A stretch of DNA of 64,000 bases from Seison nebaliae (Eukaryota > Rotifera > Pararotatoria > Seisonacea > Seisonidae). The DNA lies in contig JALJEE010000736.1 in the NCBI GenBank assembly GCA_023231475.1, positions 1 to 64,000 of the forward strand. Reading direction: 5' to 3'. How positions within the stretch are numbered: the first letter of the stretch is position 1; the number at the start of each line of letters is the position of its first letter. Position numbers and translations under genes: made by a program. Below the pieces are notes generated by a model that was not told the origin of the DNA, did not search any database, and worked only from the letters and a program-made list of their open reading frames with translations. Positions 49,255 to 63,199 of the stretch are shown piece by piece.

Positions 49255-52200
49255 TTAATAATTCATAACAACTCCATCTACATTTGTTATGGGAGTGATG
49301 AAATTTTCCATGTATTTCATGACATTGGTATAGAAACCAGGTTCGTCTTTTTGAGCACACGAATTAATTGCGGTAGAGAAACTGACGACTCCATAAAGTA
49401 ACCACCTTTGAATATCTTCTTCATAACAAACGAATGGACCTCCACTGTCACCCTAAACGTCGGAAGGATAAAATAGAAACTATGTTTGAGGAAAAAAATA
49501 AAGAAATCAAACGTTACAACTGTCTTTCCCTCCTTCTAACAATCCAGCACAGAAAGCATTATCTCCAACATCGTCGATCCATTTCTCTGTTTGAGGTGTT
49601 CGACATTCTTGTGGTTTGAATATTTTGAGACGTACGTGTCGTAGGATGGGTGAAGGAATATTACTATTTTGATCTGTTTTCCCGAAACCAGTCACATAAC
49701 AAAACTTGTCATATGGAACAGTAAAATTCTTATTTCGATTTCGAATAGGAGGTAAACATGCCGGTCGTACATGCTGACCATATGGAATCGGTTTTTTCGT
49801 TTTTAAAATGACGATATCATTCAAAATATAATCGTTGCCATTTTTAAATAATCCGTGAGGTCTTAACGGAAATTCTACCTCAGCTACATTCTCTTTTACG
49901 ATATCCGTATCGTTCACTTCGCCAACATTAATATAAAGTACTTTCTGAGTGATTCCCACGTTACTTTAAAAAGAAAATAGAATTAAAAATTTTTTTAATA
50001 AGAACCTGTCGAAGCAATGTTGAGCTGAAATGACGAATCGATTACTAATCAACGTACCACCACAACGATAACCCTCTGGTTTTACTAATTTATGCCAAAT
50101 TGATGCCATCCATGGCCATTGGCCTTGTGGTGACATTTCCCCATTAACGATACGTCCAACCTTACCGTAGTCATCTGGTTTGAATTGATGAGATGGATGA
50201 ATTCCACATTCTAGAAATTTACTCGTCAAATGATCTTTATTAACTGAATGTAAAACTAACGCGGTTCCCCACAACTAATCACAACAACCGCTTGACTTTT
50301 ACATTCATCATTATTTCTCAATTCATTGAAAATATTCAAATATTTCAATGTTGAAGTTAATGTTTCTCCATTTAATTTCATCATTGGAATTGATTGATTG
50401 AAAGTTTGGATGGAACTAATTGGTTCAATTCTCACTATTGCTTCATTTCTTTCAAAATTTTATTTCGGATCATTTTCAAAGAAAAGAGGAAACCCATGTA
50501 ATCCTAAATAATTGCATGCCTCTTGTACAATGATATGATCGACAGGTGGCCAACCATCGGCACATACAAACTTCTTCTTCAATTGAAGATAACCACTAGA
50601 CGGTTGTAAAGACTTCGATAATAACTGCTCCATCAGATATTTCTTATCCGGCTTAATTCCCACTAAAAAATGAATTAATATAATTGGAAGGAGGAAGCTT
50701 AAGAGAAATATTGGAAACCACAACTCATTTCGTCATGTCCATTTGTACAATCCAAGATCGAATTACAAACTTTATCCTGTTCAATCTCCTGTTTTCCATC
50801 ACATGAGAATTCTATGATATTGAAAGTTCAAATATATTTCATGAGAAAAATTGGAGAAGATTAACTTGAAGAGGCATGACAATTCTGCTCATCACTATGA
50901 TCTCCACAATCATTCCTTCCGTCACACACTCTCATGTAGGAGACACACATGAAATTATCACATTCAAATTTTTTAGTTTTTATCGAACATTCTGTGCAGA
51001 TTTGAGAGGATGAGAATTCTTTCAGAAAATCTAACCACATCCATGTTCATCCTCTCCATAAGAACAATCGACGATACCATCACAAACTTGCGATTCCAAA
51101 ATACATGTACTATCACTGGGACACTTATATTGGAGATCATTACATTCTGGAATAGTGAGAATATGTTGAAGATAATATTTAGAAAATATTAACCACAATT
51201 TGGTCTTTCGTCTGATCCATCATCACAATCGTTTACACCGTTACACCAATTCTTCTTATGGACACATTTACCACTGGAACATTTGAATTCGAATGGACTA
51301 CAAACTGAGAGAGAAATTGAGAGAGAACTTAGAGAATATATTTGAAAGAAGAAGAGAATGAACGGCAAAGTTTCTCATCTTCATAAGTCGCTTCTAATTT
51401 ATTAGTTTGTTGACTGAGGAAACTGCAATCGGCAACACCATCACATATGGAGGATTTGGAAATACATTTATTATTTTCTTTACAACGATAATCGGTCGAT
51501 ATTGAACATGGACACGATTTCTCATCTTCCGAATCTGGACAATCTCTAAATTTATCACATCTCCTCCAATTCTCCAGACAAGTACCGTCGTTACATGTCT
51601 GAGAACAAGCATCACAAGATCCATAATGGACATGGATATTGTCGATGGCAATACTATCCATAGCCGTATCATAATAATGGAGCTGAATGATGATTTTCGA
51701 TTTTTCGTTATTTTCCATTTTTACATTCTTTTTCATTTTCTCATATTCGGTAATGAACGGATTCTTCGTCGCTTTAGTCAAATCAATTAAAGTTTTATTA
51801 GTCTTACTAATCAATTTAATTTCCGTTGATAAATGGTTGGAGACCGTATAAATTTGTTGTATGACCAATAAACGAAATGTATTACTCTCAGTGATGGCCA
51901 CTCGAAATTGGAAACAAACATTTCCTGTAATTATGGGAGATTCGATTATCAATTCGGCATTCGCTCCTGTTGATCTGGGTGAAAGAAAATTTCCTAAATT
52001 TAAATATGAAAAATTGAGAAAACGAAAAGTCATCGAACCGAATTTAGTGTAATCATTTATTGGACGAAATCCCATTGGATTACCAGTACTTTCAAGCATT
52101 AAGTTAATCTTGTCCTTTTTCTTAATCATAAATGGATTTAATTCTTCATCTAGAATCGTTTCATTATTTGTTGATGTCATTAAAATATTATCAAAATCCA

Positions 52201-55200
52201 CATCAAATAATGATATTCCTTCACATGATCGATCCAATCGTAAATCAACCAGAATAATGGCTTCCGGTTTATCTGAAGTAATTTGTATTTGTAATTGATT
52301 TTCTGTCGAACTCGTCGTTCTCACATTTTCCATAAGTTGTTGAGACACGGTATAAACTGATGATTTTGAGTAATGAAACGGAATTCTAAGATAACTATGT
52401 AAAAAAATTGTAAAGGGAAGAAAAATGAACATAGTATTGATGGTTCCAATTCTGATCTTTAACAGAATATATGGCACTTCAACTGAATCGACTAATAATA
52501 TTTTCGTAGTACCAATAATACACAAATCCGTTCCATCTGGAAATTGTTCCATCGTAAGATCTAATCAAACGTAAATGATGATTTTATGATGATTTCCAAA
52601 ATTATTTTTCAACTTTTCTTTATTATTCGACCAACTTCACATTGCTCGTTCCTACATGAATAGATCTTTGTATTCCTTTCACATGTCACATGAGGTATTG
52701 CATCACACTTTCTTAGATCACTAAAAATCAAATGGAATTTGGTAGATATAAGACTGATAAAAATCGAACTTGTATTGTCGAAAAAATATTCCGCTACAAT
52801 TCTCTAAGCTCATCGAATTTTCAGTGCATGCACTGTAAAATGAGTTGAACAAACCCTTCTCATTCGTCTCTAGAAACGGTTTTGAATTTTCCATATTTTT
52901 TTTGCCAAAACTCAATAAAATTTGAACTTAAAAATCTGACAGTTTCCACTGAAGTGTTGAACATTTTCTGACAGAAGAATTCATAAACATTGATATCGGT
53001 GTGGGCACACATCGTCCTCCAACGATTCCGATATTTCAATGACAATATACCGGAATTGGGCGAATCCGATTTCTCCAATCTCAAATCAAATGTGGGTACT
53101 GAATGATGGGAAAAGAAGAGTAATTTATGAATGAATAGAATGGAAATGAAACATTTTTTGCATTCGATCTCCGACAATATTTGTTGACAAGTGTTGATTT
53201 TCATGAACTCACATGGTGATGCTCGACTCCTCGGGCAATAAATGGCGAAAGTATCAACATTTGGCATATCTGGTACTTTTGTACCATATGATGATATTTC
53301 TGTTCGATCTAAACTGGAAATAATTGGAATGTTTCATGAGACAATTTTCAAATGAAATGGGAACTCATCCTGCGTGAATTGATGACATAAGTTACTTAAT
53401 TCTCGATTTTTTATTCCATCGGCACATATTGGCAGTTTTGTTGTTCCTTTGTATTTTTGGAGAATGTTTGAAAACTTGTAACTGAATTCAGCTTTTTTGA
53501 AAGTGACTACGAAAGAATTGAATGAAACTGTCGAATCTCTAAGAAATTTAACTGCAATCCGCTTCATCTTTCATGTCGAGACAATCGGCAATATGGTCGC
53601 AATGTTGTTCTGCTTCTAAATTCACCACTCCATTGGCACTTTGACATTCTTGTTTTACTGAATTTCATAAATAAATGAGAAGAATTAAAAGAGCATAAAA
53701 AACATAAAATTTCATTTAATTCAAAAGTGAAAAGAAACAACTAAGAGACACACTAAGGAAAAGATAAACTACTGGGTGGAGATCTAATAGATGATCGAGA
53801 AGATGAACGAGTGAAAAAGAAGTAATTAAGAGATATACATCTGATCGTACATAAACATAAATTGGGAAATAATTCGATGGAATCGATATGAGAAATGAAA
53901 GTAATTGAAGAATTAAACGATACCATTATTTCCAAAAGTTTCGAAACAGTTCGTCGTTGGAAATTGATCGCAATTCAAATCGATCAATGTCAATGAATAA
54001 GAACAACTTCCTTTGATTTCTGAAATGAGAATAAACATCAAATTGAAAAAGAATAGAAGATGTGTCAGGGAGACCTTGACAATATGATCTACATGGAGGC
54101 TTCGCTGTCGTACACGACGGTTGGAGAATGATACACAGGAATCTTTCATAAGATTGATGACAAGTCATCCCGTTCGATTTCAATGTCTCCATCAATGTCT
54201 GTAGATAAACCACTTTCTCGTCAGTCGTCGTTAGATATGGATAATTGATTGATATCAACGGTATATAATCGCTCTTATCCGAATCGGAATTTATACACAT
54301 TTCTGATTTTTTCGTACATTTATCTAAATTTTTTTGAAGTAAATGAAATTTTTTTTTTATGAATCTCAAAGAACCTTTTACGTTTGCCGTAACGGCGTCT
54401 AAAGCATAGCAGTCCTTCACCGGATATTTGAAACAATTGATCTTTCCTAACAATTTCGAGACGAGCGGCTGATCTCCACAAAGCGATTGGAACTCTTCAA
54501 ACAGAAATAAACGGAATTGAATGAGAAAAATTTTATAATAGAAATTTGACTGTTACATAAATCTTGACATGGTTTCGCTGTTCGATTATTGGTACAAGTG
54601 GGATAATATGAAGAGCATAAGAAATTCGGTCCAATTAATGGTGCACATTCATTTATAGTTTTCTCTAGTAGAATATAAATGAAATTGATGGAAAATTCGA
54701 CGTTGATGTTTGTCGTCTGATCGGAGAGATGAGGTAAGAGAGAAAATCCATTTTCTATTGGATCTAAACGATTCATGTCATATGTTAGAATCGAATTAAG
54801 ATGATGACGTTGACAATATGAATTTCTCTTATAATCTAATCGACATCCATTCAATGAAGAATCCTGAATATCCGTCACAAATCTTTCACAATATCGACCA
54901 GTGAAATGTTTGGTGCAAACACATGTTCCTTTATTAGCATCTCCAGTGATGGCGACACACGTTGCACCATTCTTACAAATTTCTTTAATTGCACAGTTCG
55001 GATAATTATAATCTATTTCACCGATACAATCCGTTTCCGGATAATCTTCACAATTGAATATTCTCATATTATTATATTTGTTAATTAATTTCGATGCACA
55101 TAAATCAAAAAATTTCCGACAGAAACTTTTACAAGGTTTTATTAACCGCGCAGTTGGCGTTCCATTATTTTCAATTTTACATTTCGGCGATGCCATTGAG

Positions 55201-58200
55201 CAGAGGAATTCTTTTTGATATTCATAACAACTTCCATTGAGTAATTCATTAATTTCTGTCAATTCGATGTTGAGTCGTTAAGGAGTTGTTAAGAAATGAT
55301 AATAACTTCCCATATGGATAAAAGAATCTTCTTTCTTTCTACCGAACATTGATGGTGTGGCAACATATCGATATGGTCTTATCGAACATTCCGGTAATAT
55401 TTTATCATTTCCTCCACATAATTTTTCTGATTGAGGAAAATATGGATAAGGATTATTAGACAAATATTATTAGTAAAACCATTCTTCAAATGCTCTTCAG
55501 ATATACAATAATCAGTTTGGAGCATATTTGGTGCATTTGCTGAATATGTATTATTGGCAGGAAATATTTCACATTTGAACGTCCACGGATTCCCACAACT
55601 TCTCACAATCGATTCACAGAAACTTCGGCAAGGTAACACTTTATATCCATGTGCCGTTTCAGTCGATACAATTTTTTTAAGATCACATTTCGTATTTGTC
55701 ATTGCACAAAGGAATTCATTCAGGAACTCATGACAGTTCTGATTTGGTAATCGATTTTTCAAATAATTAAACTAATCAGGAAAAGTTGTCCGGACAAAAT
55801 TAAAAGACAAAGTGGTTCAAAAGAAAAAATTTGTATTCTCATTAACTTGAGCTGAATTGTCGGCTATCGTTCCAAATCCGAATGATGACACACTGGACAC
55901 CCATTGCCAGGGAGAGGTGGCGCATTCCGATATTTTGATATTTGATTTGCACACTTCCAAAAACCTTTTAGCTCCTGCGGGGAAAGCGTAATTGTCATGG
56001 AATAAAGCTAAATAAGAAATGTTAATTTTTGATAGATTGGTGAAGGAGAAGAACCATCAAATTTCTTATTTGTTAGACAAGTTTTAGATGTATCGCCTAT
56101 GGGTAATTTGTCACAATTTATATTAATCTTATTCAAATATCGACTCTCGCAACGATTTTTGTATACTTGGGAGACTGATAGATTTGATAGAGAAGAGAAG
56201 AAATAAACATTTGCATTCGTCTTGACATGGCGTCCTGTAATTCATTTTGTAGACGGTACAAGGTGGATAAATGAGTGAACATAGAGTTCTTAGATCTTCT
56301 CTTGAACAAACTTTCTGAGTGGAACAAATTAAACAGTTGTTCTTTAATTATCTCAAATCTAACTGCATGAAGTAATAATTGTAGAGAAGTGAGAGCACTT
56401 TGTTGGAATGTTTCATATCCGTTCGTCGAATCGAAATAAGCATTGGGAAAAGCAAATGAAGCTTCTTTGAAGAATATGCCACAACGATCATCGCCATGTG
56501 CCATGCAACTTTCTTTGTAGAGAATTAGATTTCCTATTAATGATCGATAGATGGACTACTAACGTTCAGGTGATAATTGTGGTTGAGGTAAAGGATATTT
56601 GTCGAGTGAAAATGGATTGTTCATTATACATTGCATTCTTTCATTGGGTAATCGATTACAATCGATAAACAAATTCCCCAAATATTGTGAACATGTTGAG
56701 AGGAAATCTAAAAACAGAAAAGAAATTTCACAATATGAAATTGACATAAACGTAATGAAAGAATAACTGACACACTCTTCGGCGCAAGGCAGATGATCGA
56801 TATCAGAACATGGCGGAGCGACCATTGGACATAGAAACAATTCAATTTGCCTTATACATGTTTGGGGCAAATTTGTCTGTTTTGCCACTTTCATCATCTG
56901 AACGACCTCATCGACGGTTTGATGTTGAAATAAAGGAGAGAATTTCGATTGCATATATGGCAACGAACTGCACATGGGCAACACTGGTTTATGATTCCAG
57001 CATATTTCTTGAGGTCGTGGATTTTCGTACGGACTATATTTTATTGATGATCCATAACAAATTGTCGGATCATTTCCATCTGGAAAATTCCTACAATCGA
57101 TCGATGTTAATAATTGATAGTGGATTTGTGATCGACATTTATCCATAAAATCTGAAAAAATGATCGACATTAAAAATTGAAGAGATTCCTCTTTAACTTT
57201 CACATAAACGACGACATGGTGGCATGATTTTCGGATCGTCAATTGATTTACATGGTGGATCGAACATTAGACAAAGAAATAATTTCGCTTCACTGAAACA
57301 TTTCGAATCGATTATCGATTGAGATTGTTTCATTACATAATTCGTCACAAACGGTACGTAAATGTTGAAATGATTGGGTATTCCATGTGTCTCCCATTTT
57401 TGGTCATTACACATGGAAATCTCTTGTTTAAGACTGCAACTTCCAGAATTATAAATGTTATCTAATTCACCAAGAATTCACAAAAACGAGAAATTCACAA
57501 AAGAAAACTTTGATTGAATTGTTTCGATTTAGTGTTGATCTTTCTAATTTTGGCAGTTCGAGAATATAAAGAAACTGCACAAAGAATACATGAAATTTTG
57601 AGAATGTAAATTTATTAGTAACGAGCGTCTGATTCACATTTGTCAATTAGAAATTTCTTCACGAAATCATCATCCTGAGAATTATGCAGATAATCATTCC
57701 ACTGAGTGGTTAATGCGTTCTCCAGTAACTCCAATCGATCATTGGGATATGAGACATTATCAGTAAATCGGACTAAAAATTGAGCCAAATCCAATTGTTC
57801 TTTACCTTGATTCTTTTTCATCATTATCTCCGATTGATTCTCATCGAATCGAGTATTCAATATTTTATCGATATTAGCACCTTTCAACGTTTCGATGATC
57901 TTTCATATTCAACTTATATTAAACAAATGATAATGGAATAAAAGAGTTCAAACATTTTTTGATAAAGTATTCGGATTGGCATGCTTCTTTGTCGGATCTT
58001 GGAATACGTTGACGATAATATAATTAACTAATTGAAAGAGAATTAATTTTATATTATTATTAAATTTTAATTAAAAATTGAACTCGGTAATTTCTCTCCG
58101 ATGGGATATGGTTCCGGTTTGTCATTTTTCTTAGCTAGAAACGAACATCGATTAGTTTTCTATGCATTCAAAGTTTAATTTTGTTTAATTATCCTCTTAG

Positions 58201-59121
58201 CATCTTTCCAAATGAGAGAATTTGAAGGAAAATAAATTTTACTTTACTCGTGAAGGTAACGGTTGAGGAAATCATGTGAAAAGTTCATTTAAGACATGTG
58301 GATCTAACCTAAAGACATCATTTAAGTTTGGTGGAATAAGCGATCTTAAATCGTATGATGAAAATAATAGAAGTAAAGTAAAGAAATGCTGGCATGTTAT
58401 TAGTAAGGAAAATGATAATATAAAGGTCCTGTGAATGGTTTAGTAAAGCCTAAAAATATCTTAATAAATTCTCAATCATTATTATCTAATTGTTTTATAC
58501 GGAAATGATCGGCTAATTATATTAGTCCAAATATTACATTTTACTGATTACACATTTCTGAATTTACTACTACAATTACACAAAGTTAAATTGAAATAAT
58601 TATTAAAAATAAATGGTAATGATGAGAAAATAAGGTAAAGAATGAAAGGAAATGATACTAACTAAGAAATATTCCTAGAATGATTGCTCCAATGACTAGT
58701 GTAAGAGCTATGGCCAGCAGAGCTATGAGTGTACAGACTCGGAAACGTTTTTTTGATTTAATTTCAATTTCATCATTCTTTAACGAATAACTCTTCCCGT
58801 TATGACTATTTGAATAAAGTTCATTGGACATAAAATCTGTATTGGATATCTTCGTCTTCTTATCAGCATCTGTCCAACTGAATAATTTCAATGTTTATTA
58901 ACGTGAAACATTTTCAAGCGAATGTCTAACCTTTTATATAAGTTCTGACTATAAATTGCATGTGCATTTATTGGATTGGGTGGATGAGATCTTTTACCTC
59001 CACTATTTTTATTAGTTTTCTTTTCATTATCAGTAAATTCCTCGTCATCATTATCATTATCAGTAATAGCACCAGATGATGGTTCATTAACTTTACCTCC
59101 CTCTGGATTTTTGGGCGACAT
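49255..59121 (-). CDS. Giant type II transmembrane mosaic serine protease, corin/enteropeptidase-like, 33 exons
   Basis: Hand-built from 33 exons whose phases all agree (about 2461 aa). Cytoplasmic tail with an Asp/Glu tract, then a membrane helix near residues 110-134 ([19 protein letters not shown]), then a juxtamembrane domain. The ectodomain has seven frizzled-type Cys-rich domains (about 277-1255) with an EGF domain between the fifth and sixth (CKNGATC...[11 protein letters not shown]). LDLa, SRCR-like segments and a MAM-like domain (exon 52560-51364, ending [14 protein letters not shown]) follow. Six more LDLa repeats (two in that exon, then 51304-51194, 51146-51036, 50991-50866, 50811-50719), an SRCR (50662-50261) and trypsin (50210-49255) complete it. 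Activation site is GR/IVNG. The triad is His in SAQHC, Asp in NDIVIL and Ser in GDSGGP. Asp189 (KDSCN) predicts Arg/Lys specificity. ACLPP can tether the chains by disulfide. Corin has two frizzled domains and no MAM; enteropeptidase has MAM but no frizzled. Confidence 0.88.
52395..52430 (-). other. Probable 36-nt in-frame mini-intron
   Basis: Within the MAM exon, gttcat ... acatag spans exactly 36 nt, is T-rich, keeps frame and contains no stop, so gene finders would read it as a hydrophobic [13 protein letters not shown] insert. A hydrophobic plug in an extracellular domain is unlikely; removing it joins TINT to YLRIPFHY. Not proven. Confidence 0.45.
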
Positions 59122-59745
59122 TTTGAGGCTTTCTGACAAATTGATGAGAAAAAAGAAGAAATTTTTTGAATTTATTTCCTGATAATTATTCGATCGAACT
59201 GATCGAATTATGGAAGAGTGGGAGAGAGGTAGTCCAGTTATATGAAATACCTTTTTAATTGAGGTAATAGAACTGAAATGGTTTGACAGAGGGGGTGGAC
59301 CTTATTTCCATGAACAACAACAAGATAATCATAAAAGAACGATTTGATGAATAAATTTCTTTTGAAATTGGTATTGAAGAATTAATTAGGAATCATTAAT
59401 CAGATAATCAAAAATAAATTATCAAATGTCTCCTTCTTTTTTCATGATTTTTTTCACCTTCACTCATTCATTGACAACTATAAATGTTGATGATGATGCT
59501 AGTTGGTTGTTTTTGTGGAAACATAAAATCTTCTTCTCAACGATTTTATGGGAATGTTCATCGAATGAATCGGTTTTCCTCTCAACTTCGACAAATGGAG
59601 AAAATGAATAATAATACGAATAATATATATTTCTATCAGAAATTTCTCCTTCCTTCCCAAATAGACAAGCGGTTAAACTGATATAAAAATCGTTCGAAAT
59701 CGATTCCAAACAATTCTCAGGATGGGAAGGATGATAGTGTCATTT

Positions 59746-59787
59746 TGTGTATGTGTGTGTATGTGTGTGTGTGTGTGTATGTGTGTG
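59746..59787. repeat. (GT)n microsatellite
   Basis: About twenty GT units with a few TA interruptions, upstream of the protease gene. Confidence 0.85.
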
Positions 59788-62239
59788 CGAGTTGTCGAAA
59801 GAATTTTAAGGAATGACAACTGATATTATTGTGGCAATTGCTCTTATTAATTCTTTTATTCCATTACCAGTACTAGTATTCCATTTCGTTCTTTCACATG
59901 CACACCATCTCATGTAAGAAACATCCTCATCTATCGATATTTCATTTATTGTCGTTAGTGTTTATGTGCTAAGACCAATTTCTTTCACTATGGTGATCCG
60001 GAAGAAAATATAAAACTTAACAACAATTCCACTTTCTTCTCAGTTTAAAATGGAGAGTTCAACTCGCAACTTTCTCCCCTCCCCTCCTATATATGGACGG
60101 CAAGTCGGGTGAGAAAGACACTATAAATACTCTTATAATAAACCATTTCCTCAGATAATAGTAACTTATGTCGATTAAACATCTTTAAACAACTTCTCAT
60201 ATAAACGAATTGCCAATTCTTCGAATTGGGTCGAAGAACAAAAATTATCTTGGAAAAACGAACTTCCACAATTATCCACTCTATTTGATAATTTTCTAGT
60301 TACATATTCAATCTCATCATCAGAACAAGAATGATTGGTGTATTAATCAAAAAAGAAGTCGAATAAGGAATTCGAGTTTTGGTGAAATTGTTCATTCATA
60401 AAAACATATATTGAATTACTCGAAAATTAAATATAACGATTAGTTCACATACAAATTAATATTGATAATACACACTTCCGCTTTCACGATACAACCGCAG
60501 CAATTTGATAGTAATCATGTAAAATTATATATGAACTACTGAATGCTACCGATATGTTTTTGGTTCGGGGTGGGGGTGGAAATTGAGGAAAGTGAATGAG
60601 CCTAATTTAAACAAACTTTTTTAATTCACCAATTCCAATTAACATAGTATAAACGTTTAATTGATCGTTTTCCGTTTTCCACAAAACATCTGGTATGACG
60701 ACTGAGAGAATTGGTAGAAACTAAAGTGAATGATGTGTGAGAAATGCAAAACAATTTATTTATTTTCTTATTGAAAATCATTTGATGAAGTTGAGTCATT
60801 TCCTCTTGTTGAACTTTCGGAACTTCATTTCACACATACACATGCAAACATGAATGAACACAGGTGTATATAATGGAATTGATAAAGAAAAAGTTTCGAT
60901 TTGGTTGGGAGAACATTCATATATCGATATTGTTTTATTTCATATCGAATAAATACACCTTGAGAACGATTAAATATTTCTTCTTTATATTCTGCTAATC
61001 ATATTTTCTCCCTTCTGAAGAACTCATTGAATTGAGAATGAAACGAATGACGATAATAAAGGAACTAAAAAAGAAGTAAATTGGGGAAGAAAAGAAGAAG
61101 AAGAAGGTGAATGAACTAAGGAGCATTTAATGAAGACGAATCAGATGAGAAAGGGAATGGCTCCAAGGTTTTCACAAATTCTTCCTCATCGACCAAAAAT
61201 ATAAAACGTATAAACCGAAAAAAAACCAAATTCGACATGGTTTCCCGTAGTACTACACAATTATTCTACTTATCAACAACTGCAGTTGTTTGTGGAATGT
61301 CTAGTAGGGAATATTTGAGGATAATTCATTCGAATCACTCAACAAATTTTCTTTAAAAAATTTTCCGGAAGTACAACAATAATAATCCCGAAAACCGAAA
61401 ATGAAACTGATTTTAATAAATAAGAAAGGAAAAAGTTCATTATTTTATCAAAGAATTTTCAAGAAATAAAACTTTTTTTGGTAAAAGTGAAAATTTCTTA
61501 AATTTTCGAATTCAATATCACAAGAGTATAATATAATTCGATAATTATGAAATGAATATGTTTTTATAAAATTTTTTTTGTTTAATAGATTGTTCAAATT
61601 TATTGTTTGATCACTATATGTAGTTGACGAATGATAATAAAAGAGATGGTATGAATAAAATTAGAGAATGACTGATTTTTTATTATAAGGTTGTGTGGGA
61701 GAACACAATAGGACAATGGTAACGGTACACATTAAATTAACACATAATACTACAATAAAATAGATGAATCTAAAAATTCTAAAAAAACTAAAGAATCAAA
61801 CAAGTTTGTGAAATTTAATTGTTTATTTAATTTAAAATTTTTAGAGTTTCCTTCTTTTTTCTGCATCACAATATTCTTCCAATTAATAGAATAAACAATT
61901 GTATAACGGTCTCTCCATCACTATTTTAATTTCTTTGGATTGTTTTTTATTAAAGAATAGACCGAATGAAGAATTTAATAGTAATAAATAGTAATTTTAT
62001 TTCCAATTTCGAATATACAATTTCTTTGGGATAAACTATCTTTGTTCCAAATTTAAAAAAATTCTGACAACGAAAATCAAATATAAACTTCAAAAAAAAA
62101 CTTTTTTTGGCAATATTAAGCAAAATTTAGCATACATTGTTATTTAGTTTCGACTATTTCAAATCACATGATATTACAGTTTGGTTTTTTATACAAAGTA
62201 GATATTTCTCAAGTTAATAAAATTTTAAAATTTTAATTT

Positions 62240-62430
62240 TCTTTAAATTAATGCACTTAAAGTGCCCAAAACTTTTAGAGCTCCATAACTTTCTTATCCG
62301 AATTCTGAGGAGAAAAGTAAGAGTACCATGATGATCGGCGTCAAATTCTTCATCTAATAGATTTTAAAAAACCTATGTAATAAGGTAGTTCATTTTTGTG
62401 TCGCACTATGTAATGAAAAAATTGTTGAAA
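62240..62430. repeat. Possible dispersed element with 13-bp palindrome
   Basis: Contains the perfect palindrome GCACTTAAAGTGC at 62253-62265, then a stretch of more balanced base composition (agctccataactttcttatcc, gtaccatgatgatcggcgtc) unlike the AT-rich flanks. No coding potential. It may be a decayed non-autonomous transposon, but copy number cannot be judged from one window. Confidence 0.3.
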
Positions 62431-63199
62431 TGGAAAAAAATGAAAAGAACTGTAAAATATTTCATTAATTTTCTTCAACTATAACTGAAGAACTCGAAAC
62501 TCGAAATTTTCATTAGAACATCTATAATTTGAGGGCCATTGACATTACCCGAAATATTACCCGCCCAGCCATTAATGCAAAATAAAAGGTTTTAGAATAT
62601 AAATCAAAAAAACCATAATTGGAAATGAGCCGAAATTTGAACCCTAATGAAGTTTAGCTCGTAATTGTTCGTCGCATTTGGGATTTGTGAATATTCACCA
62701 TAATAACAATCGAATAACAGAAAAGATATTTCCAGTTTTGGAAAATGTAAGTGGAGGATGGAAATTGAATAAATTTTTTGTAGAAAAAATTTCAAAAAAT
62801 TGGGAAATTTTAATTTAAAAAATTTTGAAAAGATTAACGACAAATAGACTTCAGTGAATTATTGAATAGAATCGATGATATGACGATGAGGAATGCTAAA
62901 AGAAGAAGGCGAAAAGATGATATTAGAAAATAAATAAAGAAATCTTCTTAATTACACGAAGTAATTTTCATGATAATTTGGTGATAAATGTCTATGACAC
63001 GGACCTATGTGATTTTCATTGAATAAAATATAAATTTTAAATAATTCAAGGAAATTTGGAAAAATTTTCGTAAATTGTTCGTTAAAGGAAATATTGTATG
63101 AATAAAAATGAAGAATAAAAGTTTCTAAAAGTTTTTTCTTCAAAAAAAATTGCCATAGAAATTTCTCTTAAAATTTCAATTTTTTTAAAATTTTTTCTT

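Larger units (their letters stand above)
59122..63199. other. Intergenic, no gene recognised
   Basis: About 4 kb between the protease start and the prosaposin-like 3' end. It holds a (GT)n run at about 59746-59787 and a possible dispersed element at about 62240-62430. The protease promoter should lie near 59.2-59.5 kb but cannot be pinned down. Confidence 0.5.

Noticed and set aside
56133-56504. Continuous minus-strand ORF through the third frizzled domain
   Set aside because: The frame loses the frizzled cysteines midway; a 49 nt gttaga intron (56315-56363) restores them in another frame.
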